19,781 bases of DNA from Candolleomyces eurysporus (Eukaryota; Basidiomycota; Agaricomycetes; Agaricales; Psathyrellaceae), in the NCBI GenBank assembly GCA_027579435.1, contig JANBPK010001639.1, forward strand, positions 1 through 19,781, given 5' to 3'. Made by a program: the position numbers and the translations under genes. Below are positions 10,441 to 19,186 of the stretch, one piece after another (the first letter of the stretch is position 1; each line of letters opens with the position of its first letter). The notes below the pieces were generated by a model. The model saw only the letters and a list, made by a program, of their open reading frames with translations. It was not told where the DNA came from and did not search any database.

Positions 10441-11286
10441 GCCACGCAGAACGAAAGCAAGCTTGGCCTATCGTACAAACGCTACTGCCGCAGATACTGT
10501 GTTGCGTTACTGACTCGTCGTGACGAGGTACGTGAATGAGTTAAGGCTCACATTGAAAATACTATTCGGCAGTTGTTATTAGCACTTCCTCGACAAATTG
10601 ACAGCCAAGTTAGTACCTGGTATATAGTTTCATCAGCCAGATCTGCCAAAGCCGAGTTTGCTAGAGCCATGAGTCAAGGGGGTGAAGAACGTGAGGAGAT
10701 GGATGGGAACACACGCATCTGGTTATTTATGACAGAAATCGTGAGTCTCCGTTGCTGCTTTCAGCGCTATCTTCATCATACTGTTGCAGAACACACCTTT
10801 CTGGTCTTCACTGCTGATTCCATAGATGGGTTGGAACAGGAATCCTGGGCACGGGGGAATATGGAAGAGAATCCCGCCGACCCATAAGTGGGACAAAGCT
10901 GGTAATGGAGATCAATGGGTTTGTATTTTTGTGCCGTTACTACCGACCGTAATCGCCCATCGACCTTGTACACTTACACACACACGCACACCTACCTCCA
11001 TCAAAGTTCTGATGGAACAGCTTAAGAATTCTAATTCGCAGTGCTGATATGATATTTCACTATCCAATCAACAAGCTGTATGTAATCTCGTGGCAATCCT
11101 CCAATTCAAGGCAAGTCGCTGAGTCTCTTCGATAACGATCAATCATGACCTTTCTTCATCAGACTGCATACACGTCCACACCCTGAGCCAGCGAGCCATT
11201 ATACACATCTCCCACATCAAGTATCGCCCGGTACTCGCATGTCGTGATCAGCGTGACGATGCCAGCCTCGGGACAGCACAGAACAA
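10441..11286. other. Upstream of copy B, no clear gene
   Basis: This stretch should contain the promoter and the missing first exon of copy B. A plus-strand frame of 104 codons (10573-10887) and its shadows show no family pattern. An AC-rich microsatellite-like tract lies at about 10976-10991. Confidence 0.35.
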
Positions 11287-11369
11287 GCACAAAAGATGTT
11301 GTCCGGCTTCAGATTATGACCAAACACAAGATCTTTCAAATGAAGCAGCTGGATCACTTCTTCAATCTT
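11287..11369 (-). pseudogene. Protein-kinase-like relic
   Basis: About 27 codons on the minus strand read KIEEVIQLLHLKDLVFG followed by HNLKPDNIF. This resembles the catalytic loop of protein kinases (LH-x-x-x-(I/V)-x-HRDLKPDN) and, more closely, fungal kinase-like proteins that have LVFGDL in this place. The catalytic Asp of HRD is not where expected (HN replaces it). A CCAG acceptor-like site precedes the piece. The longer open frame continues to 11217 without a DFG motif, and I did not find the N-lobe. An open frame of 153 codons at 11878-11417 lies just upstream on the same strand and could be part of the same relic, but it has no recognisable motif. Confidence 0.35.
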
Positions 11370-11378
11370 CTGGACTCC

Positions 11379-11400
11379 ACACACACACATGCACGCACAC
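11379..11400. repeat. AC-rich microsatellite
   Basis: An interrupted (AC)n run. A similar short AC-rich tract occurs 400 bp to the left, at about 10976-10991. Confidence 0.6.
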
Positions 11401-12174
11401 CAGCTTCCGAATGCGTCTAGTTGGGTCCAAGAAGCTGTGCAAGCGGTGCGCAATTCTGTACGCTCTCCATAACCACCATAGCCACATCCAACAATGCGCC
11501 GCAGAAGGTGAGTTCGGGAGCAAGCCTAACATCGGAGAAGAGTCGGCGCGGGTTAGAATTGTAGCATTCCGTAGACTTGATGATGAATTCAGTGACTCCA
11601 GATCCAGATCTAGCCCAATGAAGACTCGGGATCTGTGAAGAGCTTAGGGTAATGGTAGCGGGCAATGAGCCGACGGCCTGGGGGTCAGACAACTCACGTA
11701 TTACTATTCCGACGTCGACGGCTGCTAAGAATGAAGGGTGGGATACAGGGAGGGTAGCAAGATCTCCAGACACGTCGCAGGAGAGAGGAAGAGTGAAAGA
11801 GTGGAACCCTGAACCAGAGAGTGAGACCGTAGCCGTGCATGCGTGCATGTGCAATCCTTGCGTCCGCGGCGGGGGCAAAAGGATCGCGTCCGTTACTCCT
11901 CGATCGCCCGTCCTTCATTGAACCGCGTAAGCTACGATATAATCTGACGATGAGAGTGAGTTGGAGGCTTGATGGCCAAGCTGACGATGGGCCTACATCG
12001 AGAACTTGCCATGTCTGACGGTCACAGCTGAACTCTCAAAATTTTCTAAAAAGTGAAAATGATTCGTTGAGAATACTGAGCCTCATCTTGATTAGTGATC
12101 ATCAATGCCTAGTGAGCCTAGACGAAGTGATATGTAATGAGACCTCCTGGACGAAAGCGAGCTACTGCTCACTT
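11401..12174. other. No supported gene
   Basis: A minus-strand frame of 153 codons (11878-11417; its first ATG has not been settled) contains a stretch with reasonable composition (LAPELTFCGALLDVAMVV) but no family match. It may belong to the kinase-like relic. I looked here for the transmembrane exons expected downstream of copy C and did not find them. Confidence 0.35.
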
Positions 12175-12525
12175 TGATGTTAACAACAAATAGAAGCAAT
12201 TCGAGTCACCGAGGGGACTAGCACAACCTGCTGTGAATGAAGGACAAATTCTCAAGTCGATATACGAGGTTGGAATACCGGTTCATGAAATATATGAAGT
12301 ATAGAACCTTTCCGAATGCCCACTTCTGAGCTCGTATAACGTCTATGTTTCTTAAGCATAGCAGCATGAAAGGGGCCTGAAAAGCACACTACACCCCTTC
12401 TCCCATAACAGGGAGGCAGTGGTACATAATTTGTATGGTCGCAATCACAAAGGCTGATCAAGATCCAAGAGTACGACGAGGGCCTTCACGTATCCTGCCA
12501 ACACTATCGCTTGATGTTGGGAAAA
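12175..12525 (-). pseudogene. DUF6533-family membrane protein, copy C (truncated)
   Basis: The minus strand shows the same order of 5' pieces as copy D: a short VLAGY-like piece near 12515, then after a GATCAG acceptor FVIATIQIMYHCLPVMGE (about 12395-12450), then from 12346 IDVIRAQKWAFGKVLYFIYF with NRYSNLVY, and DSNCFYLLLTSK near 12180-12215. The Trp of the IW/VW core is replaced by Arg, three residues are inserted before NRY, and the base context in front of the core exon (GAAAC instead of a CAG acceptor) has lost the splice site seen in A, B and D. None of the later transmembrane exons can be found to the left. I infer a truncated pseudogene. Confidence 0.6.
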
Positions 12526-12978
12526 ACCCCTGGTGAGAGCCCTTCCAAGCGAGCTATGAGCTGCTCAAAATGGTGGACTGGACTGGTGTCAAAGCTAATC
12601 GCAGCTCTAGCAGCTTCTATCCTGACCACATCCGAGTTCTACATGCTCAATAACTGTGTCTTTGTCGTGAGAGGAACATTTAGGAAGTTGAATGTATGCC
12701 GAAGCATTTGAAAAAAGGCAGAGCCAGCACACAATTATAGCCCACCTGAATGCCCCAGGCCTTTCAGTCACTCTTCGCTAGTCGCCTTCATCAGCCCTCA
12801 ACAAGGCAGGTCTGTCAACTTCAAGTTAATGAACTGAAGGATACAACAGAAGCGGCCAAGTTAAGGGTTCGAATATTCCGATATTGTGACAAGTCACCAT
12901 GTATATTGCATCTGAAAACGAAGCTTAGCATCGGAATTGTGTGACCAAAGTAACGATGAACCCACATTGAAAATCCTG
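12526..12978. other. Spacer between copies C and D
   Basis: No coding pattern was found on either strand. It would contain the 3' untranslated region of copy D and, if it ever existed, the first exon and promoter of copy C. Confidence 0.4.
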
Positions 12979-14847
12979 TTACCGTACTTGTGTTGCGTGT
13001 GCCTTCCCCACCGGCTCTAGCCCGCCAATCGTTTCAGACACTCTTGCCATAAAATATGAGTGCTCGACATCGTCAATGCCCGCGGGGTCCCTCTTCATGT
13101 CAACCGGGTTGAAAATGAGCGTGGAGACTACAGATCGGGTACTTGGATCTTGGGCTTGACGTATCATGAGCAGCATGCGCGTGGCGAAAATTGGAACTAG
13201 GAGGTTCATTAAGCTTTTCGAGCCCACAAAGGACGGCAAGACGTGGGGTTAGGACTCGCGAAGCGAAAGAAAAAGAATTGCTACTTGCATCTCGTCGATC
13301 AAGAGAAACACTCGGGCAACCTGAATGTAAAATAATGAGCCCTGAGGGAGCGAGGGTCAGCACAGGAAACCTCTTACCCCGTTGAAAGGCATTCCTTTGG
13401 CCATGGCGAGACTCATGATGCGTCCAGCTGAACGAATGAGTATAAGCCATCGCTTTCCAGAACTATATTCGGGCGGCATACTCACCGAGAATAAAAAGAT
13501 AGCACAAACCTCCTTCCCTTCGAAGGGCATTGACTGTTCTGTTTTTGTGATGTCTATATCCGATCCAAAGCGTGCAAACGCCTATCAAGAAGCAGACTGC
13601 ATAGCATATTCAACGTCAAATAGATTAATCAACGCTTGTAAGTATGATACCAAATAGGAATGCAAAGCGGAAGAGTGCTTACCAGCGGTCCCTGCAGCGC
13701 TTATATAGAGCGCAGCGGTTTGGTATTCTANTTTTTTTTGGATCCGTTAACGTGCACATGAAGCCCATAGACCGATACAACGGGCCCGGAAGACGGCCTA
13801 CCACAATCCGGTTAGTAGTGGATCTCCCCTGAAACCACACTCTTACCGACCTTTTATGGTAGCTTCAAATATCATTGCAGTCAACGTTCCTGGACCCATA
13901 AAAGACTGGGATATACAGTTTTGTCCTCAGTCTTGGCGCAGTAAAATGCGGATAGTGAGAGTAGAAGAACTCACCGTATACAAAACGATGAAGACCACCA
14001 ACCAAGAACGTGTGGCCCCGAGAAGGGCGTAGATGCAGAGGGAGATAGATACTAACAGGGGAGGTGAGTTATAATACGTCGTGTGAGAGTGAGGAAGATG
14101 GAAGTTGGAACATACACTCAATGCTGTTTCGGATGATAACGAGGAGGACTGAGAACAGATATTTAATAAATCCATCTCGCGTTTGATGCAAGAAACTCAC
14201 TCAGATGAAAAATCCGCAATCCCTGGCAAACCTAGAGAGTACGGTAAGCAGTGGGATTTTGTGGGGTATCGTCTCTTACTTTGATATCAACGACGAAGTA
14301 GAAGCGATTTGAGACTATAAGGAATACAGGTCAGCTGTATGCGAACCGAATAAAAAGACAAACACCCACAGATCGTGAGCATTGAAAAGAAAACAAGGTT
14401 GCCGTATCTGGTTACGAAGTACAAAATTCTTCCGAACGTCCACTTCTGAGGCCAGACAAGGTCTATCTGAAATCAATGCATAAGTATAGCTTCGAACGTT
14501 GAACGTCAGAAAGATTGTTTACCTCCTCTGACATGGTTAAACTGAAATGATATGCCTTTTGTATAATTACGGTGAGCGAAACCAATGTCCATCAGTGAGC
14601 AGCCCAACATTCCATCTCCAAGGCGGTAAGGCCTCACATATCCCGTCAATATCACCACTGCCCATTGGAAATGCATTGAGCTGGGATTCAAAACTACGCT
14701 TGAACCCGTGCTTACCATGAGCATACTTGGAACAAGTCGGGAACGTGAGCGGGCAGGGAAGATAGAAATTGAACGGTGAACTCCACTCACACCCATGTAA
14801 ATCGCATTTCTTGCAGCCTCAGTTCCGATTGCATCAGGGTCCGCCAT
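12979..14847 (-). CDS. DUF6533-family membrane protein gene, copy D (best preserved)
   Basis: Family of unknown function, multi-pass membrane. ATG at 14847 (MADPDAIGTEAARNAIYM), then small 5' exons not fully resolved, TVIIQKAYHFSLTMSEE, a 97-nt exon 14466-14370 with IDLVWPQKWTFGRILYFVTRY, a 35-nt exon 14314-14280 with SNRFYFVVDIK, a 31-nt exon 14231-14201 with VCQGLRIFHL, then hydrophobic exons with LLVIIRNSIE, SISLCIYALLGATRSWLVV and SFMGPGTLTAMIFEATIKG; these join in frame through GT-AG introns. Later come ALRREGGLCYLFIL (ending near 13475) and a last exon with IFATRMLLMIRQ and a soluble tail to the stop at 12979. An N at 13731 beside an eight-T run interrupts the exon before that, so its frame is uncertain. 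Expected length is about 330-380 aa. Probably functional, but the complete exon chain was not proved. Confidence 0.65.
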
Positions 14848-15494
14848 AGCCAACGAACGCTAAAAGGGCCCTTTGGGGTGAATTTGCTAGTTTTAACGGT
14901 CAGGACGGTGTGTTTAAAACAGACCATCCCTTACAGCCCAGGGTTCTATAGAGCTCCTTGGTTACTGTCAAAATACTGCCAAATCCCCGCTCATCATATA
15001 GGGACGCCCCGAATGGGATCTCCGTGAAAGCCGAACGTACAGCTGGTTTGCGCGTACTGTATGGTCATTCGTCGCTCTGCGCGTTCATGTCAATCATTCC
15101 ATTGAGTACCTTTCGTAACAAAGGGCGGGTTCACTCCCGCCTACTCCCGCACAAATTTTTCGTGAGTGGTGAGCGCGGGCTGGCTCCCTTTGGCCGCCGG
15201 TCGCGACTACTCGGAGGTTCAGTAGCTCAGCCATTCATTCATATGCGCTGACAGGTTTCCATTCCTCTGCGCCCCACGTCTGCAAATACGTTCTACCCCT
15301 CGCAGCCATGTCACCGGGATTGGAAGGCTCAGCAGTGTCTCTCGGTAAAATGGGTGGACAGACGGTATGAGTCATAGCGGTTGTGTCCTGCACAGTCTGT
15401 ACTGAACCTTTATAATATCGAAAGGTCACCGGTCAACGCAGTCAACCTTGATAATGGGCGTTGCGAAAGATGCATCCAGGACCAAAACGAAAGT
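14848..15494. other. Intergenic between copy D and the tRNA gene
   Basis: Open frames of 83 and 97 codons on the plus strand (14776-15027, 14958-15251) and 64 on the minus strand show no protein-like pattern. The part next to 14848 should hold the promoter of copy D. Nothing else seen. Confidence 0.4.
15484..15487 (-). terminator. RNA polymerase III terminator of tRNA-Lys
   Basis: A TTTT run on the minus strand begins seven bases past the tRNA 3' end, the usual Pol III stop signal. Confidence 0.7.
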
Positions 15495-15580
15495 AGCCCA
15501 CCGCGAGGGTCGAACTCGCAGCCTTCAGATTCCGCCTAGTGATAAGAGTCTGACGCTCTATCCGATTGAGCTAGGCGGGC
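15495..15580 (-). tRNA. tRNA-Lys (anticodon CUU) with a 12-nt intron
   Basis: Read on the minus strand, the acceptor stem GCCCGCC pairs with GGTGGGC, including one G-T pair. The D arm GCTC/GAGC contains an A box, TAGCTCAATCGG. The anticodon stem TCAGA/TCTGA encloses a loop with CTT as anticodon, and the T arm CTGCGAGTTCGACCCTCG region contains the B box. A 12-nt intron lies between positions 37 and 38, the standard place for nuclear tRNA introns removed by the tRNA splicing endonuclease. Mature length is 74 nt with T as discriminator base; CCA is not encoded. Confidence 0.93.
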
Positions 15581-15958
15581 CGTGCATCAACGAGCCGTGC
15601 GACAACCACCATCGGCCACTGCCGAGCTAAAACGGCCCCTTCCAAGTGTCGAACGACAACGTCCTAAGTATTTCCTGGCTGCACGGAGCCCCTTGGTCAA
15701 GCGCAAATCAAGACTGATGACCTCACTGAACGCTAGACGAACAGACACCGGCTCAACTCCGTGACGTCGTCACCTTCCCTCAATTGTGCGAGGGTGTTCG
15801 GATAGGATTCCGGGTCGATTCGTCACGTTGGCGAATGTTTCCACAGGCGGACATAAATAGGCTTTTTCGACGGGAAATCGCCTTGATCACACTCGATTCA
15901 TTCCTTTCTCCCAAGCCCTGATAGAGGAGCATCGATCGCTCGCACAACTGTTGCAGAT
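15581..15958. promoter_or_regulatory. Upstream region of tRNA-Lys and of the aldo-keto reductase
   Basis: The two genes diverge over 378 bp. A TATA-like CATAAATAG lies at about 15852-15860, some 100 bp before the reductase ATG, followed by pyrimidine-rich TTCCTTTCTCCC near 15901. These are plausible but unproven core-promoter elements. Confidence 0.35.
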
Positions 15959-17859
15959 ATGGCTCCGGGTCAGAAGACTTCAATGGAATATGGTGCGTCG
16001 TTGCTCTCTGTTGTATTCTTTGAATACCTCGATGACATCGCGTGGCAGTTCGTCTGGGGAGTTCCGGATTAAAAGTGTCTAAGATCATTCTGGGATGCAT
16101 GTCGTATGGCTCGCCGGAATGGCAAGATTGGGTTCTCGGGGAGGAGGAGTCGTTGAAGCATATTAAAGCTGCGTCAGTTTACCATCCTTCTTGTTCACCC
16201 TCTATAATTCGATACTTACGAACGATGACGGCTTACTGGCTCAGTTATGACGCCGGTATCAACGCTTTCGACACTGCTAACGTACGACTCGGGTCGCTCT
16301 CAGTCTGACCGACGGCTCATCATAAAATCTGGCATAGATGTATTCGAACGGCGAGTCAGAAAGAATCCTTGGTAAAGCGATCAAGGAGTTCAACCTTCCC
16401 AGAGAGGAGATTGTCGTTATGACCAAGGCAAGCTTTCCAACTGGGCCAGATCGTTGTTGTCAGCTCTGTCAGCTGACATTTATGTAACAGGTTTATTCAC
16501 TCGTCAAGAGAAGCCACAAAGAACCATTTTGGCAGGGAAAGGAAATCGAAGAGAACGGGTATGTCAACCAGCACGGTTTGAGTCGGAAAGTCAGTTGCCT
16601 CTTTCACCATCGACAGTCTTCGTTCTAATGTTTCGACTCAAAGCATATTTTTGACTCTGTGAAACTCTCCCTCGAGAGGCTGGAGCTTGACTATATCGAC
16701 CTTCTTCAGTGTACGTGGTTATTTCACATTATAAAACTCGACCTAGACATAGTATATAGGTCATCGGTTCGATTATGACACGCCAATCGAGGAAACGGTA
16801 GTTCATCGTTGGAGGACGTTGGTTTCGCGTATTGACCGATGGAATCTCTACAGATGCAAGCTCTCCATGACGTCGTCAAAGCCGGATATGTACGCTACAT
16901 CGGCATGTCATCCTGCTATGCCTACCAATGTGCGTCACCAAATCCTTCTGCCTTGGTGTTTTTGCTGACGGTCCTGCTATCCAGTCCATGCCATGCAAAG
17001 TAAGTAATCTATGTCATTCTGTGTCAGCTTTTCCTTATCTAATACGGTATCTCGTAGACTACGCCATCGCCAATAAACTCACTCCGTTCATCTCGATGCA
17101 GAACCACTACAACCTCGCTTATCGTGAAGAAGAGAGGGAGATGTTTCCTACACTGAAGGTAAGCGGCGTCTCACACGGAGTCACGGGCTTCTCGCGCCCT
17201 AACCTCTTTCTTACTTGGTCCATGATTACTTGTAGCTTCTGAATGTCGGGTCCATTCCGTGGTCTCCCCTTGCCCGCGGTCTCCTCACCCGTCCTCTCAC
17301 CGCCGACACTGTGCGTGGAAAGACTGACAGGTGAGATCCGCCTTTAAGCTACCTATCCATTAGAACAATCGATCGTTCTGACCCAAGTCTTATAGGATGA
17401 TTAAAGGATACAGCGTGAACGAGGGAACGGAGAAGATCGTGAACAAGTATGTGTCATTTGGCTTTCTACCTTGGATTCAGTTCTGATTCAACCGTTATTG
17501 TTCAACATGCAGAGTCGAAGGAATAGCGAAGAAATACAATGTGAGCATGGCTCAAGTGGCATTGGCTTGGGTTTTCGGTCGTCCAGGTTTGCCATGTCAA
17601 ACTCTCTTCGTTGCGAATTATTTTAACGTCCTTTATTTCCTCCACCAGGCGTTACCGCCCCCATCGTCGGTACGACCTCTCTGGAAAACCTCCATGATTT
17701 GCTCAGTAAGTTTTAACACTTTGTTTCCCTTTGGATGATGACCAGATACTGAAGACCTTTTCCTCTATCCTAGACGCTGTCAACTTGAAACTTTCTGTGG
17801 ACGATCTCAAGGAGCTAGAGGAACCTTACCAAGCTCAGAGGATATACGGCCACTCGTGA
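15959..17859 (+). CDS. Aldo-keto reductase, NADPH-dependent (fungal YPL088W / versiconal-acetate-reductase-like group)
   Basis: Reduces aldehydes or ketones with NADPH; the substrate cannot be told. Fifteen exons join in frame to 347 aa: 15959-15992, 16049-16172, 16245-16281, 16338-16427, 16491-16589, 16644-16710, 16760-16797, 16854-16929, 16985-16999, 17058-17158, 17236-17330, 17396-17446, 17513-17586, 17649-17705, 17774-17859. The catalytic tetrad is complete: Asp62 and Tyr67 in FDTANMYSNGESE, Lys95 in VVMTKV, His152 in LLQCHRFD. Other landmarks are the N-terminal VRLGSSGLKVSKIILGC, SMQNHYNLAYREEE, and IPWSPLARGLLTRP. No signal peptide, so cytosolic. Introns are 49-77 nt; the one at 16428-16490 starts with GCAAGC (a GC-AG intron) and exon nine is only 15 nt. 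Length fits the family. The ATG at 15959 gives a short, conserved-looking N-terminus directly before the barrel. Confidence 0.93.
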
Positions 17860-18064
17860 AGCTCGCGAGTCTTCGCACGTTGAGTGGCATAAAGCAGTAA
17901 GCGAAGAAAGAAGATGTATTATTACAAATTCAGAGACCTTCTATACATTGTTTGAATCGTAACTATGTTTAGAGCTGTGGTCTAGTAAAATATTGGCGGT
18001 CGAAACCGGGCACGGACTCGCAAAATAAAGGTCCATCGGAGTTATCCCTTCGACTTATTGAGTT

Positions 18065-18830
18065 TCATACTTCCAGAGTCATTGTCCTCGAGCCACCTAC
18101 ACCGTCACCAAAGAGCGTCCACTCTCCTCGCTCAAATGAGCAGTTATCTGCCGGATAATCCAGGGTGGGATCACGACTCCATGAATCACTTCCTCCAGTC
18201 CTAAAATCCTCAGACCCATTGGCCCCTGTTCTCCCAGATGTTTCGAGATCGGACTGCGCTTGAGTCACTGTAACGTTGGATGGGGAGTAGCCAGCAATCC
18301 TTGAGGGCCGCTGACTGTCCCTTGGAAGTGAAGGAGGATAGGGAATGTCGGAATTTAAACTTCTCGAAGTCATATCGAAGTGACTCTGTGTATGAGAGAT
18401 TTCAACTCGCTCCATGCGGTCATCAGAGATGAAATTTTTTGATTCGAAATCGACCATCATCGAGTCGTTGGTATTACCGTTGTTGTTGTTGCTGCAGCTT
18501 TCAGTCTGCATCTTGAGGTTTATCACAGCTAAGGACGGTGACTGACGTTGGGGGAGCGGAATGAGGCTTTGGGCGCAAGAGCTTGGACCAGTATATATGC
18601 AAGCCAAGCCCCACTAGCCACTGTGGCGAACAATAGGAACGTGGACGATGGCCGTTCGAGAAAAGAGGCTTACCTGATAATCTCAGCCACAATGAAGCGT
18701 CTCGGCGGTCTAGCTGTGTATTTAGCCACCAGAGTCACACATACTTCCCGTTGTAAATAGACACAACGTCCGGTGAGATCAGTCGGTAGTACCGTAGTAG
18801 ACAGTTTCTTGAGGTCAATAAGATACCTAT
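18065..18830 (-). CDS. Unrecognised gene with a putative membrane helix and Ser/Asn-rich tail
   Basis: Convergent with the aldo-keto reductase, 205 bp apart. The last exon is clear: an open frame ending at 18065 gives about 148 residues after MQTESC, rich in Ser, Asn, Asp and Arg, with an Asn run coded by a GTT-type trinucleotide repeat, and no hydrophobic segment; it looks disordered and cytoplasmic. Upstream is the hydrophobic GAWLAYILVQALAP, reached by a GTAAGC-donor intron (about 18610-18675). Before that an open stretch runs to about 18830 with EVCVTLVAKYTARPPRRF and LIGWNFLQINRYLIDL. A 35- or 41-nt intron beginning GTCAGT would join the hydrophobic part and the tail in frame. There is no in-frame ATG I trust for the 5' end. 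The model is tentative; only the tail exon is moderately safe. Confidence 0.38.
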
Positions 18831-19186
18831 TAATCTGAAGAAAGTTCCAGCCTATGAGCTCATTTCTGGATCCTCTCGAGCGACGTAGGTCTCAAATCCA
18901 GCCGAAGTAGTGTCCGAGAGCCATTACGATAATCATCAAAATTCGCACAACTTGCGGATTGAGGAATGTCAATGTTGCGTGCCGTGAAGCCGACAGCCTT
19001 GGAGAGAAATACAGACAAATCATTCGTCATCCAGCGCTCAGTGCTCAGTGGTCGTTCAATCTTGCCATCTTGCCATCGAACTACCGCCAGGAACCACACA
19101 ATCAAACGGTAACACGGTCAGCCTCGTTGAGAACTTGAATTCTCCTTCCTTAATCTAATCAGAACCTAGAGTCCTGCACGATATCT
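18831..19186. other. Intergenic before the F-box gene
   Basis: A minus-strand frame of 81 codons (19105-18860) might be an upstream exon of the convergent gene but shows no recognisable motif. The right part should contain the F-box gene promoter. Confidence 0.35.

Noticed and set aside
10976..11400. AC-rich tracts as CRISPR-like or telomeric repeats
   Set aside because: They are short dinucleotide microsatellites without spacer structure, and the organism is a eukaryote.
15780..16100. 106-codon minus-strand frame
   Set aside because: It overlaps the promoter and first exons of the aldo-keto reductase on the other strand and has no family pattern.
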